A stretch of DNA of 64,000 nucleotides from CAVPGP01 sp963704025 (GTDB lineage: Bacteria > Actinomycetota > Thermoleophilia > Gaiellales > Gaiellaceae): the NCBI GenBank assembly GCA_963704025.1, contig CAVPGP010000001.1, positions 930,001-994,000 on the forward strand, written 5' to 3'. A program made the position numbers and the translations under genes. Under the pieces are notes generated by a model, which was not told the origin of the DNA, ran no database searches, and saw only the letters and a list, made by a program, of their open reading frames with translations. Shown here piece by piece: positions 15,840-23,936 of the stretch (its first letter is position 1; every line of letters starts with the position of its first letter).

Positions 15840-18055
15840 CCGTCAGGGCCGGGCGTCGGCGGGGGCGGCTCGGTCGTGACCGGCGGAGGCGCCGTCGTGG
15901 CGGGCGGAGGTGGTGGCGGCGCGGGTGTCGTCCGCACGGCCTTCGTCGTCGTCCGCGGCTGCCTGGCCGGCTCGACCTTCGTCGTCGCTGTCGTCGCCGC
16001 CGTCGTCGTGGTCGCACTCGTCGCCGGGGAGACGTAGGTCGGCGTGTACGTCGGCACGTACCCGAGCGAGTAGTGGCCGCGCTCGTAGTAGGTGCGCCAG
16101 ACGGGGTACGCCTTCGGCGGCGGGAAGTCGCGCGGCGGCTTGTTCCAGAGCGCGGCGACCATCACCTCGTGCCAGATCTGCGCCGGGAAGGTGCCGCCGG
16201 TGGGCTCGATCCCGTGCACGTTCGTCATCGAGATCTCGCCCTTCGGGTAGCCCATCCAGACGACCGTCGCCAGGTCGGGGGTGTAGCCGTCGAACCACGC
16301 ATCCGCGTGGTTCTCGGTCGTGCCGGTCTTGCCGGCCGCGGGCCGGTTCAGCGTCGCATTCGGAAAGCCTGTCCCGAAGCGGATGTTCTTTGTGAGCACC
16401 TGCGTCACCGTCCACGCAGTCCCGTCGGAGACCACGCGCTTCCGCTCCGGTTTCCCCCAGCCGGCGTCCCGGTCTTCCTTGCCGTTCGGGAAGATCACCT
16501 TCTTGATCGCCATCGGCTTCGCATAGATGCCGTTCGTCGCCAGCGTGGCGTAGGCCGCGGCCATGTCGAGCGGCGAGACGGCGAGCGAGCCGAGCCCGAT
16601 CGAGGCGACCGGCTTGTCGGGAGTCATGCGGATTCCGAACCGTTTCGCCATCCGGTAGACCTTGTCCGGGCCCACGTCGAGGGTGAGCTGCGCGAAGACC
16701 GTGTTGTCCGAGCGGAGCGTCGCGTTGGTGATCGACGTCGAGCCCACGTAGTCGTGCCCGTAGGTGGCGACATCCCACGGCTGCGCGATGCACCAGGGGC
16801 CGGTCTCGCAGTGGAACGGCGCCGACGTGTAGTACGTCGTGTCGGGGTTGATCCCCTCCGAGACGGCGGTCAGGAGCGCCAGCGTCTTGAACGTCGAGCC
16901 CGGTTGCCGCTGCGACTGCGAGACGAGGTTGAACTTGTTGTCCTTCTTCCGCACGACCGCCGTCATGGCCTTGATCGCCCCCGTCGCCGGGTCGATCGAG
17001 ACGACCGCCGAGGCCGGATCGGTCCGGTACGGCAGGATCTTGAGGATCGCACGGTTCGCAGCGCGCTGGAGCCGCGGGTCGATGGTCGTGTAGATGGTCA
17101 GGCCGCCCGACCGGACCGTCTCCGCGCCGTACTCGCGCTGGAGCTCCTCCTGGACGTAGGTGAAGAAGTACGGCTCCTTGATCCGCGTGTAGAGGCGGCC
17201 GGGCCTCAGGTTCAGGCTGCGGTGCGCGACGGCGCGCCGGTACTCCCGCGGCGAGATCTCGCCGTTGACGAGCATCGCCCGCAGCACGTCGTCGCGCCGG
17301 GCGATCGCGACCGAGGGGCGGTTGATCGGGTCGTAGACCGAGGGCGCCTGCGGGAGGCCCGCGAGGAGCGCCGCCTGCTCGAGGGAGAGCTTCTGCGCGT
17401 GCTTCGAGAAGTACGTCTGGGCCGCGGCCTCGACGCCGTAGGCGTGGTTCCCGTAGTAGACGGTGTTCAGATACGTCTTCAGGATCCACGCCTTCGGCCG
17501 CTCGCGGGAGAGCTTGATCGCGAGACAGGCCTCGCGGAGCTTCCGCTGGACGGTCTGCTCGCGCGAGATGTAGAGGTTCCGGACGAGCTGCTGCGTGATC
17601 GTGGAGCCGCCCTCGACGACCTTGCCGGCGTTGACGTCTCGCCACAGCGCGCGCGCGATGCCCTCGTAGTCGACGCCGCCGTGCTGGTAGAAACGCCGGT
17701 CCTCGATCGCGATCGTCGCCTTGGGGAGCCACGAGCTCATCTGGTGCAGCTCCACCGGCTGCCGGTTCTTCTCGGCCGGAATCGAGCCGAGAAAGGTGCC
17801 GTCCGCGGCATAGACGAGGGAGTTCTGGCCGATCTTCGCCGGACGCAGCTGCGAGAGCGAGCAGTTCGCCGCCACGGCGGTCGCGCCGCCGAAGCCGACC
17901 GTCCCGGCGGTGACGGCCACGAGGGCGATCAGGACGGCGAAGAGGACGGCCAGGCGGCGCCGGCGGCGAACGCGGTCGTGGCGGCGCTTGCGGCGGCGGC
18001 GCTGGCCGAGGAGGAAGTCGAGATCGCGCGGACCGGACGAGCCGGGAGGCGTCAC
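15836..18055 (-). CDS. Class A penicillin-binding protein (bifunctional transglycosylase/transpeptidase)
   Basis: 739 residues. Basic cytoplasmic N-terminus, one transmembrane helix (about 34-57), a GT51 domain with EDRRFYQHGGVDYEGIARA, GGSTITQQLVRNLY and KTYLNTVYYGNHAYGVEAA, then the transpeptidase domain with the active Ser in PGSTFKTLALLTA, SDN in LRSDNTVF and KTGT in AAGKTGTTENHADAWFDGY. A long Thr/Pro-rich tail follows from about 675. It polymerises and cross-links peptidoglycan outside the membrane. GTG 18055 overlaps the upstream mscS stop (GTGA). Its stop codon is contributed by the palindromic element, so the extreme C-terminus may have been altered. Confidence 0.95.
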   Translation of the reverse strand: MTPPGSSGPRDLDFLLGQRRRRKRRHDRVRRRRRLAVLFAVLIALVAVTAGTVGFGGATAVAANCSLSQLRPAKIGQNSLVYAADGTFLGSIPAEKNRQPVELHQMSSWLPKATIAIEDRRFYQHGGVDYEGIARALWRDVNAGKVVEGGSTITQQLVRNLYISREQTVQRKLREACLAIKLSRERPKAWILKTYLNTVYYGNHAYGVEAAAQTYFSKHAQKLSLEQAALLAGLPQAPSVYDPINRPSVAIARRDDVLRAMLVNGEISPREYRRAVAHRSLNLRPGRLYTRIKEPYFFTYVQEELQREYGAETVRSGGLTIYTTIDPRLQRAANRAILKILPYRTDPASAVVSIDPATGAIKAMTAVVRKKDNKFNLVSQSQRQPGSTFKTLALLTAVSEGINPDTTYYTSAPFHCETGPWCIAQPWDVATYGHDYVGSTSITNATLRSDNTVFAQLTLDVGPDKVYRMAKRFGIRMTPDKPVASIGLGSLAVSPLDMAAAYATLATNGIYAKPMAIKKVIFPNGKEDRDAGWGKPERKRVVSDGTAWTVTQVLTKNIRFGTGFPNATLNRPAAGKTGTTENHADAWFDGYTPDLATVVWMGYPKGEISMTNVHGIEPTGGTFPAQIWHEVMVAALWNKPPRDFPPPKAYPVWRTYYERGHYSLGYVPTYTPTYVSPATSATTTTAATTATTKVEPARQPRTTTKAVRTTPAPPPPPPATTAPPPVTTEPPPPTPGPDG

Positions 18056-18756
18056 GACCAGACCCCCAGCTCCCTGAGGCGCCCGTGAACGCGCAGGCGG
18101 AGGTCACGCTCGATCGCCTCCGCCGCGTCCGGGTCCGGGGCCGGGGCGCGCACGACGACGGTGGCGTCGCCGTCCAGCGAGGCGACGAAGGCGTCGCCCT
18201 CGGGGCTGAGCGCCTCGACCACGGGGCGGAGGTCGGCCGTCAGCGGCACGTGCACGCTCACCTCGGCCCACGTCTTGCGGTCCCGGATCGTCCAGTTCGT
18301 GATCGTGTCCGACGCCAGCTTCTCGTTCGGGATCACGACGCGGGCGTTGTCCTCGTTTCTGATGAACGTGTACGTCAGCCCGATCTCCTCGACCACGCCC
18401 TCGTCGTCGCCCACCTTCACGTCGTCGCCGAGCCGGAGCGGCTGGGTGAAGGCGATCAGCAGCCCGGCAATGAAGTTTGACAGCGTCCGCTGGGCGGCGA
18501 AGCCGACGACGAGCCCGACCACCGCAGACGAGGCGAGGATCCCGCCCGCGATGGCGCGCACCTGCGGGATCACGAGCAGGGCGGAGAGGACGCCGATGAA
18601 GATGATCGTCGACGAGACGCCGCGCCGGATCACGCGGTAGCGCGTCGCCACCTCCGGCGCCAGCGTGCGCTTCGCCATCCGGTGGTCGATCAGGCGCGCG
18701 AGAACCACCGTCGCGACGATCACGACGGCGGCGATCAGAAGTCGCTTCCAGTCCAC
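18052..18756 (-). CDS. Small-conductance mechanosensitive channel (MscS family)
   Basis: 234 residues with three transmembrane helices. The pore-lining third helix and beta domain carry the family signature: ASSAVVGLVVGFAAQRTLSN then FIAGLLIAFTQPLRLGDDV and VVIPNEKLASDTITNWT. It releases solutes on hypo-osmotic shock. The C-terminal domain is short. Co-transcribed with the PBP gene through a GTGA overlap, which links turgor relief to wall synthesis. Confidence 0.92.
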   Translation of the reverse strand: MDWKRLLIAAVVIVATVVLARLIDHRMAKRTLAPEVATRYRVIRRGVSSTIIFIGVLSALLVIPQVRAIAGGILASSAVVGLVVGFAAQRTLSNFIAGLLIAFTQPLRLGDDVKVGDDEGVVEEIGLTYTFIRNEDNARVVIPNEKLASDTITNWTIRDRKTWAEVSVHVPLTADLRPVVEALSPEGDAFVASLDGDATVVVRAPAPDPDAAEAIERDLRLRVHGRLRELGVWS

Positions 18757-18765
18757 GGACCTCGA

Positions 18766-19176
18766 CTATTCGACGAGCTCGATCGGTTTCCGTCCGGCGA
18801 AGCCCTCGTCGATCCCGTGCCAGAACCCGACCCGCTCCTCGCCGACGCGCCAGCAGAGGAGGATCTCGCGGCCTTCGTGCACCGCCGGGAAGTCGAGCAG
18901 ACCCTCGTCCAGGTCCTTCACCTGCACGCCCGCGTCGTCCAGCTGTGCGAGGCAGCGCTCGATCTCCGCCACCAGTGCGTCGAGCTCGGCCTCGAGCTCG
19001 GCGAAGTCGCTCGTGCCGAGGCCTCCGCCGTTCCCCTGGACGAGCGCGCCGAGCTCCGCACGCTTCGCGTTCGCGGTGCGCCAGGTCCGCCGCAGCTCGA
19101 CCAACCGCTCGGCGAGAGGACGCACGAGCTGGAGCGCCGCGTTGGCCTCCTGTGGGGTGAAGGTGCGGTCGGGCAC
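18766..19176 (-). CDS. DUF2203 family protein
   Basis: About 136 residues from GTG 19176. It matches DUF2203: RTFTPQEANAALQLVRPLAE at the N-terminus, a coiled-coil middle with GGGLGTSDFAELEAELDALV, and the conserved end GLLDFPAVHEGREILLCWRV followed by GFWHGIDEGFAGRKPIE. Function unknown, cytoplasmic. A longer in-frame start at 19242 exists but the family begins at the RTFTP motif. It is 9 bp upstream of mscS on the same strand and divergent from the transferase at 19267. Confidence 0.85.
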   Translation of the reverse strand: MPDRTFTPQEANAALQLVRPLAERLVELRRTWRTANAKRAELGALVQGNGGGLGTSDFAELEAELDALVAEIERCLAQLDDAGVQVKDLDEGLLDFPAVHEGREILLCWRVGEERVGFWHGIDEGFAGRKPIELVE

Positions 19177-19266
19177 GTACGATTGGGCATCGTGAGCGCC
19201 GTCCAGCGGGTTCGAGCTCGAGCGGCGCTGCGTGAGCCGCATCCTAGAGCGGTCAGGCGGTCAGCC

Positions 19267-20358
19267 GTGGAGATCTTCCTCTGGAGCCGCGCGCTCGTCT
19301 GGCTCGGCGCCCTCTTCGCGCTCGCCTGGTTCGAGCCGCACCCGCCGCCGTTGCAGGCGCGCTGGGACTCGCCGTTTCTGCACGACCTCGGCTCCCTCTT
19401 CGACGTCTGGGCGCGCTGGGATTCCCAGTGGTTTCTCCGCATCGCGGAGGACGGCTACGGGACAGCCCGCGAGTCGGCGGCGTTCTTCCCCCTCTACCCG
19501 TCGCTCGTGGCGGGCCTGGGACGGCTGCTCCTCGGCCATTACGTGCTCGCCGGGATCGTGGTCTCCCTCGCGTGCTGCCTGGGCGCCTTCGTCCTGCTCG
19601 AGCGGCTGGCCGAGCCGCGGCTCGGGGGCGAGGGCGCGCGTCGAGCCGTCCTCTACCTGGCGCTCTTCCCCATGTCGCTCTTCCTGCAGGCGGTGTACAG
19701 CGAGTCGCTCTTCCTCCTGCTCGTCCTGGCGACCTTCGCCGTCGCCGAGCGGGGGCGCTTCGGCTGGGCGGCCGTTTTCGCGGGGCTCGCGATGCTGACG
19801 CGGGCGACGGGGGTCGCACTGCTCCCCTCGCTCGTGCTGCTCGCGTGGCCCGACCGGCGCCGGCTCGCGTCGCTCCTGCTCGCGCCCGCGATCTTCGCGC
19901 TCTATCCGCTCGTCCTCTCGCTCTGGGTCGACGACCCGTGGGCGTTCCTGCGCTCGCAGGCGCTCTGGCACCGGCATTTCGTGCCTTTCGGCGGGGTCTG
20001 GGAAGCTGTCGTGCACTGGACGCCGCCCGGTGCCGACACCCAGCACGCGGTGATGGTCAACCTCGAGGGGATCCTCGCGCTCGTCCTGTTCGCCGTGCTG
20101 ACCGTCGTCGCGTGGCGGCGGTTCGGGGCGCCCTACGGCCTCTTCGCCGCAGTGTCGCTCGCGCTGCCGCTCTCGGTGCCGAGCGAGCGCTGGCCGCTTC
20201 TCTCCCTGCCGCGCTTCGGCCTGGCGGTCTTCCCGCTCTTCCTCGCGCTGGCCTGGCTCGGGCGAAGGCCGCGGGTGCACACGCTCATCGTCGCGGCGAG
20301 CGCGTTCCTGCTCGGGATCTGCGTCGTCCAGTGGGTGCTCTGGCAATGGGTGGCATGA
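19267..20358 (+). CDS. PIG-V-like mannosyltransferase family membrane protein
   Basis: 363 residues, about nine transmembrane helices, GT-C type. The conserved first loop reads WARWDSQWFLRIAEDGYG, followed by ESAAFFPLYPSLVAGLGRLL and later LYLALFPMSLFLQAVYSESL and AGLAMLTRATGVALLPSLV. These are hallmarks of bacterial relatives of eukaryotic PIG-V, which use lipid-linked mannose. GTG 19267 is taken as start because it precedes the first helix. The stop overlaps the next gene as ATGA. Confidence 0.85.
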   Translation: MEIFLWSRALVWLGALFALAWFEPHPPPLQARWDSPFLHDLGSLFDVWARWDSQWFLRIAEDGYGTARESAAFFPLYPSLVAGLGRLLLGHYVLAGIVVSLACCLGAFVLLERLAEPRLGGEGARRAVLYLALFPMSLFLQAVYSESLFLLLVLATFAVAERGRFGWAAVFAGLAMLTRATGVALLPSLVLLAWPDRRRLASLLLAPAIFALYPLVLSLWVDDPWAFLRSQALWHRHFVPFGGVWEAVVHWTPPGADTQHAVMVNLEGILALVLFAVLTVVAWRRFGAPYGLFAAVSLALPLSVPSERWPLLSLPRFGLAVFPLFLALAWLGRRPRVHTLIVAASAFLLGICVVQWVLWQWVA

Positions 20359-21002
20359 GGGACTCGACACGGCTCGCGGTCTGGGTCTCCTTCGTGACGT
20401 TCCTGACCGTGGTCGCGTACGCGTCGCGTGCAAGCGCCGGCAAGCCGGCGCCGGACATCGTCTACACCTGGTCGTTCGGGCTCGAGAGCCTCGCCGGCTA
20501 CGCCATCTTCGCGGTGGCGATCGCAATCATCGCCTGGGGCCGCCCGGAGCTGCTGGCGCTCAGGCGGCCGCCCTCGTGGCGGCGCGCGATCGCGCTCTCC
20601 CTCGCCGTCATGGTCGCGGTGCTCGTCTTCGGAACGATCCTCGAGAACTCGCTCCATGCGGGCGAGGAGCAGGGGATCACGCCGAAGCACTGGGAGAGCG
20701 AGCACGCGGCCGCCTTCGCCTTCAGCTTCTTCGTGCTGGTGGTCGTCGGTCCGTTCATCGAGGAGCTGCTCTTCCGCGGCCTCGGGTACTCGCTGCTGGA
20801 GTTCCTGACGCCGTGGCCCGCGATCACGTTCGTCGGGCTTGCGTTCGGGCTGACGCACGGGCTCGTGGCAGGGCTGCCGATCCTCGCCGGCTTCGGGATG
20901 GCGCTCGCGTGGCTGCGCTGGAAGACAGACAGCGTGATCCCGTGCGTGATCGTGCACGGCTGCTTCAACGCCTTCGCGTTGATCGCCTCCGTCAGCACCT
21001 GA
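20355..21002 (+). CDS. CPBP family intramembrane glutamic protease
   Basis: 215 residues, about six membrane helices. The CPBP/Abi motifs are present: VVGPFIEELLFRGLGYSLLE (motif 1 with EE and R), FGLTHGLVAGLPILAGFGMA (motif 2 with H) and CVIVHGCFNAFALI (motif 3, HxxxN). The family is related to CAAX prenyl proteases and acts within the membrane; substrates here are unknown. ATG 20355 overlaps the previous stop (ATGA); an ATG at 20346 would add three residues. Confidence 0.92.
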   Translation: MRDSTRLAVWVSFVTFLTVVAYASRASAGKPAPDIVYTWSFGLESLAGYAIFAVAIAIIAWGRPELLALRRPPSWRRAIALSLAVMVAVLVFGTILENSLHAGEEQGITPKHWESEHAAAFAFSFFVLVVVGPFIEELLFRGLGYSLLEFLTPWPAITFVGLAFGLTHGLVAGLPILAGFGMALAWLRWKTDSVIPCVIVHGCFNAFALIASVST

Positions 21003-21009
21003 AACTACG

Positions 21010-22305
21010 ATGCGATCCGTGCGTCGGGCGGTCGCGGTCGCGCTGGTCTTCACCGTCTGGACGGCACCGGCGCATGCCTGCTCCGTGCAGGCGGCGCCGC
21101 CGAGCGGGCCGGAGCCGCTGACGGTGACGCTCACCGCCGTCGACTGCGCGGGCTCGGCGTTCCACTGGTCGCTCGGCGGCCTGCTCGCCGAGGGCCAGTC
21201 CGTGACGCACACGTTCGCGCGCGGATCGCACGCGGTCAGCCTCACGACGGACGAGGGCGTCTTTTCCGCCGCGCCGATCCTCACGTACGGCGTCGTGCTC
21301 GCCCGCCCGGCGAGGTCGGTCCGCTACGGCGGTGTCGTCCGCCTGTGGGGGAAGGCCGTGCCCGGGGGGTCGGGCAGGGCGAGCGTCAACGGCACGACGG
21401 CCCGCGACCTCGGGCACGGCGTCTTCCGCGTCGCGTTCCGCATCACCGGCCCGGGCCCGTTCGTCGCGCGCTACAAAGGCGCTTCGTCGCGGCGTGTGTT
21501 CGTCCTCGTGCGCCCGAGGCTCGAGGCGACGCTCGTCGGCTCGGCCGTGGTCGGCTCGCGGCTCACGCTGCGCGTGCGGCTGCGTCCGGCAGCCGCAGGA
21601 GCGGTCCGCGTCCGGATCGGCACGCACGTCCGGACGATCCGCGGTGCCGCCGCCATCCCGCTCGGCACCGCCGGGCCGCGCAGCTACCGCATCCGCGTCT
21701 CGACCGTGCCGGCGAAAGGTTTCACGGCGCCGGGCGCCACGATGGCGGTCCGGGTGGTCGAGCCGAACCTGGGGCCAGGCTCGCGCGGTCCGAGCGTGCG
21801 GGCACTGGAGGGGACGCTCGCCGGACAGCGCTACGCGCTTCAGCGGGTCGACGGCTACTACGGGGAGGACACGGTCCAAGCGGTCCTGGCGTTCCAGAAG
21901 GTGCACGGCCTGGCCCGCACCGGGCACGTCGACGCGGCGCTCTGGCGTGCCATCGCGCGGGCCCGCACCCCAAGAGCGCGCTACGCAGGCGACCACGTCG
22001 AGGTGGACAAGGCGAAGCAGGTGCTCTACGTCGTCCGCGGCGGCGAGGTGACGCTCGTCGTCCACATCTCGACCGGTGCCACCGGCAACACGCCGCTCGG
22101 GCGCTGGAGCGTGTATCGCAAGGTCGCGGGCTTCGACTGGGTGCTGTACTACCCGAGTTACTTCTTCCGTGGCTTCGCGATCCACGGCTACCCGTCCGTG
22201 CCGGCCTACCCCGCCTCGCACGGGTGCGTGCGGGTGCCGATGTGGGTCGCGACGAGGCTCTATGGCGAGATCCCGCCGGCCAGTTCGGTTTACGTGTATC
22301 TGTAG
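21010..22305 (+). CDS. Secreted L,D-transpeptidase with peptidoglycan-binding domain
   Basis: 431 residues. Signal peptide (about 1-24, ending PAHACS). Two Ig-like beta domains follow to about 255, then a PG_binding_1 domain (GSRGPSVRALEGTLAGQRYA, about 256-315), and a C-terminal YkuD domain with the catalytic HGYPSVPAYPASHGCVRVPM (His and Cys intact). It forms 3-3 peptidoglycan cross-links or attaches proteins to the wall. It starts 7 bp after the CPBP gene and continues the same operon. Confidence 0.93.
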   Translation: MRSVRRAVAVALVFTVWTAPAHACSVQAAPPSGPEPLTVTLTAVDCAGSAFHWSLGGLLAEGQSVTHTFARGSHAVSLTTDEGVFSAAPILTYGVVLARPARSVRYGGVVRLWGKAVPGGSGRASVNGTTARDLGHGVFRVAFRITGPGPFVARYKGASSRRVFVLVRPRLEATLVGSAVVGSRLTLRVRLRPAAAGAVRVRIGTHVRTIRGAAAIPLGTAGPRSYRIRVSTVPAKGFTAPGATMAVRVVEPNLGPGSRGPSVRALEGTLAGQRYALQRVDGYYGEDTVQAVLAFQKVHGLARTGHVDAALWRAIARARTPRARYAGDHVEVDKAKQVLYVVRGGEVTLVVHISTGATGNTPLGRWSVYRKVAGFDWVLYYPSYFFRGFAIHGYPSVPAYPASHGCVRVPMWVATRLYGEIPPASSVYVYL

Positions 22306-22318
22306 CGCCGCCCTGATC

Positions 22319-22735
22319 GTGGCCGGCGCTGCGGCCTGGCAGGCGCACGGGCACCGGCGCGTCGGCGAGCTGCCTTGGGTCGACGTCTCGCTCGGCCCGG
22401 TCGCGTTCCCGGCGTCGACCATCCACACGTACCGGTCGAACAGGCCGCTCCGCCGCTACGTCCTCGTGGCCGACCCGGGGCGGAAGGTCCACGACGTCGA
22501 CTTCGGCGACGGACGCTACGAGGCGATCCTCGTGACGCTCGGCCCGCGTTCGAGCAGCGGCTACTCCATCGACGTGCGCTCCGTCGAGGAGCAGCGAAGC
22601 CGCATCGTCGTCAGGGCGCGACAGCGGGCGCCGCGACTCCGACAGCCTGTCCTCCCGTTCGTCACCTACCCCTACAGGCTGCTCCGCGTGCCCGCGCGCG
22701 ACAAGCCGGCGGTCGTCGCCTGGGAGGACAGGTGA
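22319..22735 (+). CDS. PrcB C-terminal-domain-like secreted protein
   Basis: About 138 residues. The second half resembles the protease-complex subunit PrcB C-terminal domain: YEAILVTLGPRSSSGYSIDV, a beta-rich middle, then VLPFVTYPYRLLRVPARD. This domain occurs in exported proteins of unclear function. GTG 22319 gives a short hydrophobic start (AGAAAWQAHG); a CTG at 22313 would add two residues and a more typical signal start. No ATG is available after the transpeptidase stop at 22305. The stop overlaps the next gene by GTGA. The domain call rests on motif spacing only. Confidence 0.65.
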   Translation: MAGAAAWQAHGHRRVGELPWVDVSLGPVAFPASTIHTYRSNRPLRRYVLVADPGRKVHDVDFGDGRYEAILVTLGPRSSSGYSIDVRSVEEQRSRIVVRARQRAPRLRQPVLPFVTYPYRLLRVPARDKPAVVAWEDR

Positions 22736-22998
22736 GCGACGACGTGCTGCGCGGCCTGCGCGAGCAGATCGCTAACACCGACGCGGAGATCGTCGCTGCC
22801 GTCAACCGGCGGCTGGAGCTCGTCCGGCAGATCAAGGCGCACAAGGCCGAGCAAGGGCTCGCCCTCGCCGACCCGGAGCAGGAGGAGAGGCTGCTGGTCG
22901 CGCTCGGGCGCACGAACGCCGGCCCGCTCTCCGACGAAGGCCTGCGCGGGCTCGTGCTCTACCTGCTCGACCTGAGCAAGCGCGAGCTCGAGACCTAG
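22732..22998 (+). CDS. Chorismate mutase type II (AroQ-class domain)
   Basis: 88-residue all-helical protein: LRGLREQIANTDAEIVAAVN with the N-terminal Arg of the AroQ active site, RRLELVRQIKAHKAEQGLAL with the second Arg/Lys set, and DPEQEERLL at the start of helix 2. AroQ-class enzymes convert chorismate to prephenate for Phe/Tyr synthesis. GTG start with GGGAGG upstream, overlapping the previous stop. The 3' end overlaps the convergent gene by 4 bp. Placement behind cell-wall genes is probably incidental. Confidence 0.85.
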   Translation: MSDDVLRGLREQIANTDAEIVAAVNRRLELVRQIKAHKAEQGLALADPEQEERLLVALGRTNAGPLSDEGLRGLVLYLLDLSKRELET

Positions 22999-23504
22999 TC
23001 CTCCTCCTCGGTCGCCGCCTCGAAGTCCTCGGGGGTCACGCCCTCGAGGAACTGCTTGAACTCGGTGACCTTCTCCTCGATGTCCGCGTCGGTGATCTCG
23101 TCGCCTTCGAACTCGATCGCCGACTCTTCGATCACGTCGTCTGCCGCGAAGATCGGCGCCTCGGCACGAACGGCGAGCGCGATCGCGTCCGAGGGGCGCG
23201 AGTCGATCTCGAGCTCGTCGCCGTTCTGCTGGATCGTGATCGTGGCGTGGAAGGTGTTCTCCTTCAGCTCCGTCACCGCGATCCGGACGATCTGGACCTC
23301 GAGCTGGTTGAGCACGTCGGTGATCAGGTCGTGGGTGAGCGGACGGGGCGTCGCCGCGCCCTGCAGCTTCATCAGGATCGCGGCCGCCTCGGGATGACCG
23401 ATCCAGATCGGCAGGAACCGGTTCCCGTCGGCCGTCTTGAGCAACACGATCGGCTGCTTGCCGACGAGGTCGAAGCTGACCCCGTAGATCACCATCTCCT
23501 GCAT
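22995..23504 (-). CDS. Bifunctional nuclease (BFN, DUF151) family protein
   Basis: 169 residues. The DUF151 domain covers residues 1-130: GKQPIVLLKTADGNRFLPIW, IGHPEAAAI, RPLTHDLITDVLNQLE, and SRPSDAIALAVRAEAPIFAA. An acidic C-terminal tail (EEKVTEFKQFLEGVTPEDFE) is the part typical of actinobacterial members. A plant member has been reported to have DNase and RNase activity; the bacterial role is unsettled. ATG 23504 is used; MVIYGVSF at 23495 is an alternative start. Confidence 0.93.
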   Translation of the reverse strand: MQEMVIYGVSFDLVGKQPIVLLKTADGNRFLPIWIGHPEAAAILMKLQGAATPRPLTHDLITDVLNQLEVQIVRIAVTELKENTFHATITIQQNGDELEIDSRPSDAIALAVRAEAPIFAADDVIEESAIEFEGDEITDADIEEKVTEFKQFLEGVTPEDFEAATEEED

Positions 23505-23543
23505 GGCTCGTCTCAGTGTACCCCCGGCGTTACAGGCAGACCC

Positions 23544-23696
23544 TCAGGCCCCTGTGACATCTTCGAGCGGCACGCTGACGCGCTCCCCCGTGTCCGGGTC
23601 CTCGAGTAAGACGGTCCGCTCGGTGACGCTGACGGGATCGAACCCGCGCACGATCCACCGGCGGCCGCTCCAGGTGACAACATCGCCGATCTCCAT
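23544..23696 (-). CDS. Small conserved-looking protein, 50 residues
   Basis: From ATG 23696 the product is MEIGDVVTWSGRRWIVRGFD followed by an acidic loop (LLEDPDTGERVSVPLEDV). It looks like a single small beta-barrel domain: alternating hydrophobic residues, a WxGRRW core and paired acidic turns. Codon use (GC-rich third positions) matches the neighbours. It lies 39 bp upstream of the BFN gene on the same strand, probably in one transcript. Function unknown; small SH3-like folds of this kind often bind nucleic acid or protein (inference only). Confidence 0.6.
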   Translation of the reverse strand: MEIGDVVTWSGRRWIVRGFDPVSVTERTVLLEDPDTGERVSVPLEDVTGA

Positions 23697-23788
23697 GGCC
23701 GCAGTGGAAGGGGGATCGGCGGCGACTGACGACCCCGCCATCCCTGGACTGAGTGGATCGGAGCTGTCGGGGCAGTCACCGGAAAGGG

Positions 23789-23809
23789 GCGGCCGCCTCT
23801 GGCGGCCGC
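23789..23809 (-). terminator. Intrinsic terminator of tRNA-Ile
   Basis: A perfect 9-bp stem GCGGCCGCC / GGCGGCCGC with a 3-nt loop lies 9 bases past the tRNA 3' end. On the minus strand it is followed by CCCCTTTCC, a weak pyrimidine tract. Position and symmetry support a terminator for the tRNA transcript. Confidence 0.7.
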
Positions 23810-23817
23810 AGACGAGA

Positions 23818-23891
23818 TGGGCGATCGTGGATTCGAACCACGGACCTCCGCCTTATCAGAGCGGCGCTCTAACCAACTGAGCTAATCGCCC
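23818..23891 (-). tRNA. tRNA-Ile(GAT)
   Basis: On the minus strand the sequence starts GGGCGATTAGCTCAGTTGGT and ends GATCGCCC plus the discriminator A, giving a perfect 7-bp acceptor stem. The anticodon stem CCGCT/GGCGG encloses CTGATAA, so the anticodon is GAT. The T arm GTGGTTCGAATCCAC is standard. CCA is not encoded. 74 nt including base 73. It is a lone tRNA here, not inside an rRNA operon. Confidence 0.97.
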
Positions 23892-23936
23892 TCGCGCGGC
23901 GCCCAGTCTAGCGGTGCCCAGTCTAGCGGAGGGCCT

